Assembly: GCF_026420845.1 (NCBI RefSeq)
Contig: NZ_JAOWCB010000030.1
Location: 1 to 64,000 of the forward strand
Direction of reading: 5' to 3'
From: Streptomyces sp. PR69
GTDB taxonomy: Bacteria; Actinomycetota; Actinomycetes; Streptomycetales; Streptomycetaceae
DNA length: 64,000 nt
Below, piece after piece: positions 41,570 through 50,098 of the stretch (position 1 is its first letter; each line of letters begins with the position of its first letter). A model generated the notes under the pieces. The model was given only the letters and a program-made list of their open reading frames with translations, ran no database searches and had not been told where the DNA came from. Made by a program: the position numbers and the translations under genes.

Positions 41570-43779
41570 GATGGTTCGTCCTCCTGTGCGTGGTCCCGTA
41601 CTTCGTCCCGTATCTCGTCCCGTACTTCATCGACGACGGCGAGAAGCTCACCGACCTCGACCTGACGGCCGGGGACGGCGTGGAGTGCGGTGAGCGTGCC
41701 GGAGGCGGGAGCGTCGATGCGGTGCTCCATCTTCATGGCCTCCAGCCAGACGAGCGGCTGCCCGGCCCGTACGTGCGCCCCGGCCTTGAGCCCCTCGCCG
41801 ACGCGCACGACGGTGCCGGGCATGGGGGCGAGCAGCGAGCCGGGTTCGGTGCGGGCCTGGGCGTCGGGGAAGCGGGGGCGGACGGGGAGGGTGTGGCTGC
41901 CGACGCCAACCGAGTCGACGTACACCCGCTCCGGCGCACCGTCGTACACGCTGACGTCGTACCGCCGGACGACCCCGTCGACCTCCAGCCGTACGGTCTC
42001 GGGCGTCACCCCCGCGACGCGCACACGCGGTTCGTCCACGAGCCGGTACCCGCCGTCACGGGTGCGGTGATACCGGACCGTGTACTCGCCGTACGTCTTC
42101 GCCTGCGGCTGCGACGGCAGATTCCGCCACGCCCCCGGGCCCGCGCCGCCCCGCCGCGCCGCGTCCGCGAGCGCGGCGGCGATCGCCGCATGCCGCTCCC
42201 CCTCCGCGGACGCGGTGAGCTCCTCCAGGTTCCGCTCGTAGAACCGGGTGTCCATCCGCCCCTCGCGGAACTCCGCATGCTCCAGCGACCGTACGAGCAC
42301 CTCCCGGTTGGTCACCGGCCCATGCACCCGCCCCCGCCGCAGCACATCCGCCAGCCGCCGCACGGCCTCCTCCCGTGTGGCCCCCCACGCGATCACCTTC
42401 GCCACCATGGCGTCGTAGTGCACCCCGACGACGTCCCCCGCGGCATATCCGGCGTCCACCCGCACCCAGGGAAGCGCCTCGGGGGTGCTCGTGCTGGCCG
42501 GGGTGCCGCGCGCCGAGGCAGCGACGTCCGCGTCCCCGCCTGTGCCGGCAACCGAACCGCCAACCGAGCCTGCCAGGGCAGCGGGGCGGCCCGAGGTGCT
42601 GCCCCTGTTCCGTGCTGGGCTCGCCCAGGCGGCGGAGCCGCCGAGGGCGTTGGCGGCGGAGCCGCCAGGGGGGTTGGGGGCGGAGCCGCCAACAGATGAG
42701 GGCGGGTGGGTGGGGAAGCACAGCGCGTGCAGCGCGCCAGACGTCGGGGTCCAGCCCCGCCCCGCGTCCTCCGCGTACAGCCGCGCCTCCACCGCGTGGC
42801 CGTACGCGGCCGGCGGAGCCTCCGCCAGGGCCGCGCCCTCCGCGAGGCGGAGCTGGAGGGCGACGAGGTCGAGCCCGTACACCGCCTCCGTCACCGGGTG
42901 CTCCACCTGGAGCCGCGTGTTCATCTCCAGGAAGTGCGCCCGGCCCTCGGGCGAGACGAGGAACTCGACCGTCCCCACCCCCCGGTACCCCACCGCCCGC
43001 GCCACCCGCACCGCCGTCCCGCACACCTCGGCGGCCAGCCCCTCCGGCAACCCCGGCGCCGGGGCCTCCTCGATGACCTTCTGGTGGCGGCGCTGGAGGG
43101 AGCAGTCCCGCGTGCCCAGCGCCCACACCGTCCCGTACGCGTCCGCGACGATCTGCACCTCGACATGCCGCCCCCGTTCGGCATACGGCTCGACGAACAC
43201 CTCGCCGTCGCCGAACGCCGACTCCGCCTCCGCCCGGGCCGCGGCCAGTTCCCCGCCCAGCAGGGACAGTTCGCGGACGATCCGCATGCCCCGGCCGCCG
43301 CCGCCCGCCGCCGCCTTCACCAGCACCGGCAGATCGTCCTCGGTCAGCGAGGCCGGGTCCAGGGGCGCGAGCCCCAGCAGCTGCTTCGCCCGCGTCTTCG
43401 AGGCCATCGCCTCGATCGCGGCCGGCGGCGGCCCGATCCACACCAGCCCGGCGTCCTCGACCGCCCGCGCGAAATCCGCGTTCTCGGACAGGAACCCGTA
43501 CCCCGGATGCACCGCGTCCGCGCCCGCCGCCAGCGCCGCCTCGACAATCAGATCGCCCCGCAGATACGTCTCCGAGGGCGCGGCCCCCGGCAGCCGTACC
43601 GCCGTATCCGCTTCCCGCACATGCAGCGCCGCCGCGTCCGCGTCCGAGAACACGGCGACCGTGCCGACGCCCAGCTCCCGGCAGGTGCGGAAAACCCGGC
43701 AGGCGATCTCCCCGCGGTTCGCGACCAGTACAGAGCCCAGTGCAGGGCCCAGCGCGGAGCCCAGCGCAGAACGAATCAC
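41566..43779 (-). CDS. Biotin-dependent acyl-CoA carboxylase, alpha chain (biotin carboxylase plus carrier domain)
   Basis: 737 residues from GTG 43779 (GTG 43785 is too near the GAGGGGG). N-terminal ATP-grasp biotin carboxylase (SVLVANRGEIACRVFRTCRE; GGGGRGMRIV; EMNTRLQVEHPVTE) and C-terminal biotinyl domain with the biotinylated lysine in EAMKMEH. Two oddities: the N terminus contains ALGSALGPALGSV repeats, and residues about 356-437 are an 81-residue Gly/Ser/Pro/Ala insert inside the carboxylase C-terminal subdomain (see findings). Partner of the carboxyltransferase gene before it in the operon. Atu/geranyl-CoA or 3-methylcrotonyl-CoA type. Confidence 0.9.
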   Translation of the reverse strand: MIRSALGSALGPALGSVLVANRGEIACRVFRTCRELGVGTVAVFSDADAAALHVREADTAVRLPGAAPSETYLRGDLIVEAALAAGADAVHPGYGFLSENADFARAVEDAGLVWIGPPPAAIEAMASKTRAKQLLGLAPLDPASLTEDDLPVLVKAAAGGGGRGMRIVRELSLLGGELAAARAEAESAFGDGEVFVEPYAERGRHVEVQIVADAYGTVWALGTRDCSLQRRHQKVIEEAPAPGLPEGLAAEVCGTAVRVARAVGYRGVGTVEFLVSPEGRAHFLEMNTRLQVEHPVTEAVYGLDLVALQLRLAEGAALAEAPPAAYGHAVEARLYAEDAGRGWTPTSGALHALCFPTHPPSSVGGSAPNPPGGSAANALGGSAAWASPARNRGSTSGRPAALAGSVGGSVAGTGGDADVAASARGTPASTSTPEALPWVRVDAGYAAGDVVGVHYDAMVAKVIAWGATREEAVRRLADVLRRGRVHGPVTNREVLVRSLEHAEFREGRMDTRFYERNLEELTASAEGERHAAIAAALADAARRGGAGPGAWRNLPSQPQAKTYGEYTVRYHRTRDGGYRLVDEPRVRVAGVTPETVRLEVDGVVRRYDVSVYDGAPERVYVDSVGVGSHTLPVRPRFPDAQARTEPGSLLAPMPGTVVRVGEGLKAGAHVRAGQPLVWLEAMKMEHRIDAPASGTLTALHAVPGRQVEVGELLAVVDEVRDEIRDEVRDHAQEDEPS
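42470..42712. repeat. In-frame low-complexity insertion in biotin carboxylase
   Basis: About 243 bases with repeated GGCGGCTCCGCC-like units on the minus strand. The sequence flanking it on both sides (LHALCFP and EALPWVRVDAGYAAG) is the contiguous family sequence, so the stretch is inserted without breaking the frame. Its GGCGGCTCCGCCCCCAA style resembles streptomycete intergenic palindromic repeats. Confidence 0.7.
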
Positions 43780-43791
43780 CGTCACTCCCCC

Positions 43792-45435
43792 TCACATCCG
43801 GAAGACGCCGAAGCCGCCCCGCGCACCCTCCACCGGCGCGGTGTGGATCGCCGACAGGCACAGCCCCAGCACGGTCCGCGTATCACGCGGGTCGATCACC
43901 CCGTCGTCGTACAGCCGCCCGGACAGGAACATCGGCAGCGACTCGGACTCGATCTGCTGCTCCACCATCTGGCGGAGTGCCGCGTCCGCCTCCGCAGCTT
44001 TGTCGTCAAACGGCTGCCCCTTGGCAGCCGCCGACTGGCGCGCCACGATCGACAGCACGCCCGCGAGCTGCTGCGGTCCCATCACCGCGGACTTGGCGCT
44101 CGGCCAGGCGAACAGAAAACGGGGATCGTAGGCGCGTCCGCACATGCCGTAGTGCCCGGCCCCGTATGACGCGCCCAGCAGCACGCTCAGATGCGGCACG
44201 CGCGAGTTCGACACCGCGTTGATCATCATCGCGCCGTGTTTGACGATCCCGCCCTGCTCGTACTCCTTGCCGACCATGTAGCCGGTGGTGTTGTGCAGAA
44301 AGAGCAGCGGCACATCGCGCTGGTTGGCGAGCTGGATGAACTGCGCCGCCTTCTGCGACTCCTCGCTGAACAGCACGCCCTGCGCATTGGCGAGCACCCC
44401 GAGGGGATACCCGGCGAGCCGCGCCCATCCCGTCACCAGGCTCGGCCCGTACAGGGGCTTGAACTCGTCGAAGACCGAACCGTACGAAGCGCCGGCGCCG
44501 TCAGCGCCGTCAGCACCGTCAGCGCCATCGACGATCCGCGCGATCACCTCGCGCGGGTCGAACGGGGTGCGCAGATCGCCGGGCACGATCCCGAGCAGCT
44601 CCTCGGGGTCGCACCGCGGCGGCACGACGGGGTGCGGCGGCTCCGGGTGCGCCTTGCGCCAGTTGAGCCGGGCGACCACACGCCGGGCCTGCCGCAGCGC
44701 GCCGGGCTCGTCGAGGGCGAAGTAGTCCGCGAGTCCGGAGGTGCGGGCGTGCATCTGCGCGCCGCCCAGCGACTCGTCGTCGCTCTCCTCGCCGGTCGCC
44801 ATCTTCACCAGCGGCGGCCCGCCGAGGAAGACCTTCGACCGCTCCTTGACCATGATGACGTGGTCGGACATGCCAGGGACGTACGCTCCTCCGGCCGTGG
44901 AGTTGCCGAAGACGACGGCGATCGTCGGTATCCCGGCCGCGGAGAGCCGGGTGAGATCCCGGAAGAGCGCCCCACCGGGGATGAAGATCTCCTTCTGGGA
45001 CGGCAGATCCGCCCCGCCCGACTCGACGAGCGAGATGCACGGCAGCCGGTTGGCGAAGGCGATCTCGTTGGCGCGCAGGGCCTTTTTCAGGGTCCAGGGG
45101 TTGGACGCGCCGCCCCGCACGGTCGGGTCGTTGGCGGTGATCACGCACTCGACGCCCTCGACGACGCCGATGCCGGTGACCATGGACGCGCCGACCGGGT
45201 AGTCGCTGCCCCAGGCGGCGAGCGGGGACAGTTCGAGGAAGGGCGTGTCCGGGTCGAGGAGCAGCTCGACGCGTTCGCGGGCGAGCAGTTTGCCGCGGTC
45301 GCGGTGGCGGGCGCGGTACTTCTCGCCGCCGCCCGCGAGCGCTTTGGCGTGCTCGGCTTCGAGGTCGGCGAGCTTGGCGAGCATGGCCTCGCGGTTGGCG
45401 GCGTACTCCGCGCCTCTGACGTCTATGGCCGTCAC
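43792..45435 (-). CDS. Acyl-CoA carboxylase carboxyltransferase (AtuC/MCC beta-like)
   Basis: 547 residues from GTG 45435 (overlapping the AtuA stop, with GGAGGTG upstream). The two crotonase-fold halves of the beta chain are seen: SLVESGGADLPSQKEIFIPGG (first) and SYGAGHYGMCGRAYDPRFLF (second), characteristic of 3-methylcrotonyl/geranyl-CoA carboxylases. A repeat DGADGADGADGAG at 44494-44530 sits in the linker between the domains. It transfers CO2 from carboxybiotin to an unsaturated acyl-CoA. Confidence 0.93.
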   Translation of the reverse strand: MTAIDVRGAEYAANREAMLAKLADLEAEHAKALAGGGEKYRARHRDRGKLLARERVELLLDPDTPFLELSPLAAWGSDYPVGASMVTGIGVVEGVECVITANDPTVRGGASNPWTLKKALRANEIAFANRLPCISLVESGGADLPSQKEIFIPGGALFRDLTRLSAAGIPTIAVVFGNSTAGGAYVPGMSDHVIMVKERSKVFLGGPPLVKMATGEESDDESLGGAQMHARTSGLADYFALDEPGALRQARRVVARLNWRKAHPEPPHPVVPPRCDPEELLGIVPGDLRTPFDPREVIARIVDGADGADGADGAGASYGSVFDEFKPLYGPSLVTGWARLAGYPLGVLANAQGVLFSEESQKAAQFIQLANQRDVPLLFLHNTTGYMVGKEYEQGGIVKHGAMMINAVSNSRVPHLSVLLGASYGAGHYGMCGRAYDPRFLFAWPSAKSAVMGPQQLAGVLSIVARQSAAAKGQPFDDKAAEADAALRQMVEQQIESESLPMFLSGRLYDDGVIDPRDTRTVLGLCLSAIHTAPVEGARGGFGVFRM

Positions 45436-47312
45436 AGCAGCACCTCCGGTATGTCGACGTACCGCGAACGCAGCCACTCACCCAGCGCCTTGGCCTGCGG
45501 GTCGAAGCGCGCCTGCGCGGCGACGCCTTCGCCGAGGATGCCCTCGACGACGAAGTTGAGGGCGCGCAGATTGGGCAGCACATGGCGTACGACGGTGAGT
45601 CCCGCGGTCTCCGGGAGCAGCGCGCGGAAGCGGTCCTCGGTCAGCTCGTGCGCCAGCCAGCGCCAGGCGGCGTCGGAGCGCGCCCACACCCCGACGTTGG
45701 CGTCGCCGCCCTTGTCGCCGCTGCGTGCGCCCGCGACGAGGCCGAGGGGCGCGGCCCGGCACGGGCCCGGCGGCAGCGGGTCGGGCAGTGCAACGGGCGG
45801 CAGCGGGCCGGGCAGTGCGGCGGGCGGCAACGCCACGGGCAGCGGCGGGCCCGACGGCCAGACGGACGGCAGCGGGCCGGGCAGCGCGACGGGCGGCGGC
45901 GGGCCGGGCAGCGGCGATCCGGACGGCCCAGCGGGCAGCGGCGATCCGGACGGCCCGGCGGGCGGGCGCACGGGGGCGGCCGGCTCCGTGCGGACGGGAG
46001 GCGGCACGGTCACCCGCTCCCCGTCGGGCAGCACCGCCGTATGCGTGACCTCGCCCGCGTCGACATACCGCGCCTCGAAGACGCCGTACGGCGCGCCCTT
46101 GCCGGGCGGGGCGGTGACATGGAAGCCGGGGTAGCTGGCGAGCGCCAGCTCGACGGCCGCGCCGCTGACGGCCCTGCCCACCTTCTCCGGGTCGCCGTCG
46201 CGGACGACGAGCCGCAGATAGGCGCTGGCGCGCTCCTGGGTGTCGCCGTTCTCCCGTTCGGTGCGGGCGAGTTCCCAGTGCACATGCGCGGGCCGCTGTC
46301 GGCCGCCGTCCGCGGCGAAGGCGTCTTCGAGCTGGTCGCGCACCAGTTGGGCCTTGGCCTCGATGTCGAGGCCGGTGAGGACGAACACGACCTCGTTGCG
46401 CCAGCCCCCGATGCGGTTGAGGCCGACCTTGAGGGTGGGGGGCGGGGCCTCGCCGCGTACGCCGGAGATCCGCACCCGGTCCGGCCCGTCCGGCTCCAGC
46501 CGTACGGTGTCGAGGCGGGCGGTGACGTCCGGGCCGGCGTAGCGCGCGCCTCCGGTCTCGTACAGCAGCTGGGCGGTGACGGTGCCGACGTCGACGAGAC
46601 CGCCGGTGCCGGGGTGCTTGGTGATGACACAGGAGCCGTCGGCGTGCAGCTCGGCGAGGGGGAAGCCGGGGCGGCGCAGGGCGCGGGCGTCGTGTCCGGC
46701 GAAGAAGGCGTAGTTGCCGCCGGTGGCCTGGGTGCCGCACTCCAGGACATGGCCCGCGACGACGGCCCCGGCCAGGGCGTCGTACTCCTCGGGCCCCCAG
46801 CCGAAGTGCGCGGCGGCCGGGCCTGTGACCAGGGCCGCGTCCGTGACCCGGCCGGTGACGACGATGTCCGCCCCGGCGCGCAGACACGCGGCGATCCCGG
46901 CCCCGCCCAGATAGGCGTTGGCGGTGAGCACACCCGCGCCCCAGCGGCCGCGCGCCAGCAGGTCGTCGCCTTCGACATGGGCGACGCGGGCGGGGACGCC
47001 GAGGCGCTCGGCGAGGCCGCGCACGGCGTCGGCGAGTCCGGCGGGGTTCAGCCCGCCCGCGTTGGCGACGATCCGCACCCCGCGGTCGAGGGCGAGGCCG
47101 AGGCACTGCTCAAGCTGGCGGAGAAAGGTCTTGGCGTAGCCGAGGCGGGGGTCCTTGAGCCGGTCCCGGCCGAGGATGAGCATGGTCAGCTCGGCGAGGT
47201 AGTCCCCGGTGAGGACGTCCAGCTCGCCGCCGTCGAGCATCTCGCGCATGGCGTCGAAGCGGTCGCCGTAGAAGCCGGAGGCGTTGCCGATCCGGAGGAC
47301 GGGGTCCGTCAT
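45432..47312 (-). CDS. AtuA-like acyclic terpene utilisation protein (DUF1446)
   Basis: 626 residues. N-terminal AtuA domain: LRIGNASGFYGDRFDAMREM, YLAELTMLILGR, ANAGGLNPAGLADAVRGL, HVLECGTQATGGNYAFF; C-terminal small domain: GARSGDKGGDANVGVWARSD. The two are joined by an 85-residue Pro-rich linker of repeated PSGSPLP/ALPGPLPP (about 45755-46010). AtuA is needed for acyclic terpene catabolism in Pseudomonas but its reaction is unknown. ATG overlaps the TIGR03084 gene's stop (ATGA). Confidence 0.85.
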   Translation of the reverse strand: MTDPVLRIGNASGFYGDRFDAMREMLDGGELDVLTGDYLAELTMLILGRDRLKDPRLGYAKTFLRQLEQCLGLALDRGVRIVANAGGLNPAGLADAVRGLAERLGVPARVAHVEGDDLLARGRWGAGVLTANAYLGGAGIAACLRAGADIVVTGRVTDAALVTGPAAAHFGWGPEEYDALAGAVVAGHVLECGTQATGGNYAFFAGHDARALRRPGFPLAELHADGSCVITKHPGTGGLVDVGTVTAQLLYETGGARYAGPDVTARLDTVRLEPDGPDRVRISGVRGEAPPPTLKVGLNRIGGWRNEVVFVLTGLDIEAKAQLVRDQLEDAFAADGGRQRPAHVHWELARTERENGDTQERASAYLRLVVRDGDPEKVGRAVSGAAVELALASYPGFHVTAPPGKGAPYGVFEARYVDAGEVTHTAVLPDGERVTVPPPVRTEPAAPVRPPAGPSGSPLPAGPSGSPLPGPPPPVALPGPLPSVWPSGPPLPVALPPAALPGPLPPVALPDPLPPGPCRAAPLGLVAGARSGDKGGDANVGVWARSDAAWRWLAHELTEDRFRALLPETAGLTVVRHVLPNLRALNFVVEGILGEGVAAQARFDPQAKALGEWLRSRYVDIPEVLL

Positions 47313-48118
47313 ATGGACCCCTTCGGCGGGCGGCCGGGGCCCGCCGGGCCCGCGAAGGCCTGGGCGATGTCCAGCCAGCGGTCGGCGTCCGGGCCTTCGG
47401 CGCGCAGGGCGAGGTCGGCGCGGTGGGAGCGCTGGGTGACGAGGAGGCAGAAGTCGACGGCGGGGCCGGTCACGCGCTGGGGCGCGTCCTCGGGGCCGTA
47501 CTCCCACACCTCCGTACCGTCCGGGGCGGTCAGCTCGACGCGGAAGGCGTCCGCGGGCGGGGTCAGCCCCCGCGCCCCGTACGCATAGTCGCGCGTCCGG
47601 ACGCCGATGCGGGCCACATGCCGCAGCCGCGCGGTCGGGGTGCGTACGGCTCCGAGAGCGTCGGCGATGTCCTGGCCGTGCGCCCAGGTCTCCATCAGCC
47701 GGGCGCTCGCCATGGAGGCGACGCCCATGGGCGGGCCGTACCAGGGCAGCCGGGCGTCCGGCGGGGCCGCGCGCAGGGCGTGCTGGAGTCGTTCGCGCCC
47801 CTCTCGCCAGCGGGCGAGGAGTTCGCCGGGCGGCGCGGCGGCCCCGGCCCGCGCGCCTTCGTCGACGAACGACTCGGGCGCGGCGAGGGCCTTTTCCACC
47901 TCGGCGGCGAAGGCGTGGGGGTCGGTGGCGGCGAGCAGCGCGGCGGCGTCGGTCCAGGCCAGGTGGGCGATCTGGTGGGCGACCGTCCAGCCGGGGGCGG
48001 GCGTGGCGGCGCGCCAGCGCTCGGGGCTCAGCTCCGCTGCCAGCCGGTCGAGCTCACGGCTCTCCTGCCGCAGATCGTCGAGGACGGCGACGGCGAGACC
48101 AGGCGCGGGGGGAAACAC
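47309..48118 (-). CDS. TIGR03084-family putative metal/mycothiol protein, first gene of the operon
   Basis: 269 residues: DinB-like four-helix protein (WTVAHQIAHLAWTDAAALLA) with the family C-terminal region. The GTG at 48118 has no ribosome site, while GAGGGAG lies before a GTG at about 48152 in another frame; a run of six Gs at 48107-48112 (six Cs on the coding strand) connects the two frames if one base is removed. Thus either the sequence has an indel there or the start is unusual. Overlaps AtuA by 4 bases. Confidence 0.7.
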   Translation of the reverse strand: MFPPAPGLAVAVLDDLRQESRELDRLAAELSPERWRAATPAPGWTVAHQIAHLAWTDAAALLAATDPHAFAAEVEKALAAPESFVDEGARAGAAAPPGELLARWREGRERLQHALRAAPPDARLPWYGPPMGVASMASARLMETWAHGQDIADALGAVRTPTARLRHVARIGVRTRDYAYGARGLTPPADAFRVELTAPDGTEVWEYGPEDAPQRVTGPAVDFCLLVTQRSHRADLALRAEGPDADRWLDIAQAFAGPAGPGRPPKGSI

Positions 48119-48210
48119 CAGGCGCGGCGGGCACGGCGGCGGGATCGGACACGAGGCGCTCCCTCGGGCACGGCGTCAGTGCCCCGGAGCATGGCAGCGC
48201 CGCGAAAAAC

Positions 48211-48228
48211 AAGCAAGCATGCTTGCTT
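48211..48228. promoter_or_regulatory. Perfect 18-bp palindrome at the Atu-like operon promoter
   Basis: AAGCAAGCATGCTTGCTT reads identically on both strands. It lies between the first gene of the operon (48118) and the EamA stop, just upstream of the operon's likely start, and is of TetR-operator size. Best candidate binding site for the operon's own TetR at 37316-37921. Confidence 0.75.
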
Positions 48229-48234
48229 TGATTT

Positions 48235-49161
48235 CTAGCCCTTTCCGGCCACCTGTGTCCGCACCGCCCCCATGCTCGCCGCGATGACCAGCGCGATCGC
48301 CAGCGCATCGGTGAGCGACAGGGCTTGATGCAGCACCAGGAATCCGGCTCCGGCGGCTATCGCCGGCTCAAGGCTCATCAGCACGGCGAAGGTGGAGGCC
48401 GGCAGCCGGCGCAGGGCGAGCAGTTCAAGCGTGTACGGCAGGACGGACGACAGCAGCGCGACCGCGAGGCCGAGACCGAGGATCGCGGGCGTGATCAGCG
48501 TCGTCCCGGCCTCGGCGACGCCCAGCGGCAGGGTGAGCAGCGCGGCGACGCCGATGGCCAGCGCCAGCCCGTCCGCCTGCGGGAAGCGGCGGCCGGTGCG
48601 GGCGCTGAAGACGATGTACGCGGCCCACATCGCGCCCGCGGCAAGCGCGAAGGCCGCGCCGACGGGGTCGAGGCGGTCGAAGCCGCCGCCGCTGAGCAGC
48701 AGCACGCCGCCCAGGGCGAGCCCCGCCCACACGAGGTTCACCCAGCGCCGGGAGACGATGACGGAGAGGGCGAGCGGGCCCAGCACCTCGAAGGTGACGG
48801 CCGCGCCGAGGGGGATGCGGTCGGCCGCCTGATAGAAGAGCGTGTTCATGGCGGCCATGGCCGCGCCGAAGGCGACGACCGTGCCCCAGTCGGCGCGCGA
48901 GTGCCCGCGCAGCCGGGGGCGGCAGACGGCGAGCATCACCAGGGCGGCGAGGCCGAGGCGCAGGGTGACGACGCCGAGGGCCCCGGCGCGCGGCATCAGC
49001 AGCACGGCGACGGCCGCCCCGAACTGCACGGACAGGGCGCCGGCGACGACAAGCGAGACGGGCCCGAGACACGGCCCGCCGCGCCGTGTCCCGGCCCGCT
49101 CCATGTGCTGGTGCGCCCGCGCGGGCTCGGCCGCGCTCCTCGTCGCTGTCTCGCTGTTCAC
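48235..49161 (-). CDS. EamA-family transporter (RhtA-like)
   Basis: 308-residue permease with ten hydrophobic helices in two EamA halves. Segments VQFGAAVAVLLMPRAGALGV, LFYQAADRIPLGAAVTFEVL and SSVLPYTLELLALRRLPAST match the threonine/homoserine exporter subgroup. GTG start. Convergent with the Atu-like operon and divergent from the LysR gene, its likely regulator. Exports amino acids or metabolites. Confidence 0.92.
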   Translation of the reverse strand: MNSETATRSAAEPARAHQHMERAGTRRGGPCLGPVSLVVAGALSVQFGAAVAVLLMPRAGALGVVTLRLGLAALVMLAVCRPRLRGHSRADWGTVVAFGAAMAAMNTLFYQAADRIPLGAAVTFEVLGPLALSVIVSRRWVNLVWAGLALGGVLLLSGGGFDRLDPVGAAFALAAGAMWAAYIVFSARTGRRFPQADGLALAIGVAALLTLPLGVAEAGTTLITPAILGLGLAVALLSSVLPYTLELLALRRLPASTFAVLMSLEPAIAAGAGFLVLHQALSLTDALAIALVIAASMGAVRTQVAGKG

Positions 49162-49174
49162 CCGCCCTACCGTA

Positions 49175-49225
49175 GGGATTGCCGCGTCGGCAGTGAAATG
49201 TCTATTGGTCTGCGGTTATGCTCGG
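49175..49225. promoter_or_regulatory. EamA/LysR divergent promoter with GCCG-CGT-CGGC repeat
   Basis: Around 49180-49195 the short inverted repeat GCCG-CGT-CGGC lies between the EamA and LysR starts, a plausible LysR box. The stretch TCTATTGGTCTGCGGTTAT (49201-49219) could serve as promoter. Confidence 0.3.
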
Positions 49226-49230
49226 TAAAC

Positions 49231-50094
49231 ATGAGCATGGAGGTGCGTCATCTGCGGTGCTTCCTCGCCGTGGCGGAGGAGTCGAGCGTGACCCGCGCGG
49301 CGCACCGGCTCGGCATCACCCAGCCCGCGGTGTCCCGCACGCTGGCCGCGCTGGAACGGGCCCTGGGCGTACGGCTCGTGGACCGCTCCACCCACCATGT
49401 GGCCCTCACGGCGGAGGGCAGGGCCTTCCGTGACAAGGCGGCGGCCGCGGTGGCCGCGTTCGACGAGGCGCTCGACACGGGGCGGCTGCGCCGCTGGCCG
49501 CTGCGGCTCGGGCACGCCTGGTCGGCGCTCGGCCCGTACACCACGCCGCTGCTGCGCCGCTGGCAGCAGGAGCACCCGGAGACCCCGCTTGAGCTGCTCC
49601 GCATCGACGACATCACGGCGGGGCTGACGCGCGGCGAGGTGGACGCGGCGGTGCTGCGGGGCCCGGCGGACGTCCCCGGCCTGGTCACCGAGCTGCTCTT
49701 CACGGAGCCCCGCGTCGCGGCGCTCCCCTCCGATCACCCCCTGGCGGAGCGCCCGTCGCTCACGCTCACCGACCTCGCGGCGCTCCCTGTGATCCTCAAC
49801 CCGGTCTCCGGCACGACGACCCTCGACCTGTGGCCGCCCTCCGCCCGCCCGGCCGCCGTGCTGACCGTCGCCAACACGGACGACTGGCTCACCGCGATCG
49901 CGGCGGGCCGCGGCGCGGGCGTCTCGGGCACCTCGACGGCGGCGCTCCACCCGTATCCGGGCGTCACCTACCGCCCGCTCCCGGACGCCCCCCACATCCC
50001 GGTCCTCCTGGCCCACCGCCAGGGCCCGGCCCACCCGGCGCTCCCCCAACTGTCCACCCTGGCCCACGAGGTGACGACGGACCGCCGTACCTAA
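49231..50094 (+). CDS. LysR-family transcriptional regulator
   Basis: 287 residues. N-terminal winged helix: VRHLRCFLAVAEESSVTRAA, LGITQPAVSRTLAALERALG; LysR substrate-binding domain from about residue 88 (LRLGHAWSALGPYTTPLLRR). ATG at 49231 or 49237. Divergent from the EamA transporter, which it presumably controls. Confidence 0.93.
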   Translation: MSMEVRHLRCFLAVAEESSVTRAAHRLGITQPAVSRTLAALERALGVRLVDRSTHHVALTAEGRAFRDKAAAAVAAFDEALDTGRLRRWPLRLGHAWSALGPYTTPLLRRWQQEHPETPLELLRIDDITAGLTRGEVDAAVLRGPADVPGLVTELLFTEPRVAALPSDHPLAERPSLTLTDLAALPVILNPVSGTTTLDLWPPSARPAAVLTVANTDDWLTAIAAGRGAGVSGTSTAALHPYPGVTYRPLPDAPHIPVLLAHRQGPAHPALPQLSTLAHEVTTDRRT

Positions 50095-50098
50095 CGTT

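Noticed and set aside
42056..43861. 601-residue Arg/Gly-rich minus frame
   Set aside because: Out-of-frame shadow of the biotin carboxylase gene.
45478..47106. 542-residue Arg/Pro-rich minus frame
   Set aside because: Shadow of the AtuA-like gene; no plausible fold.
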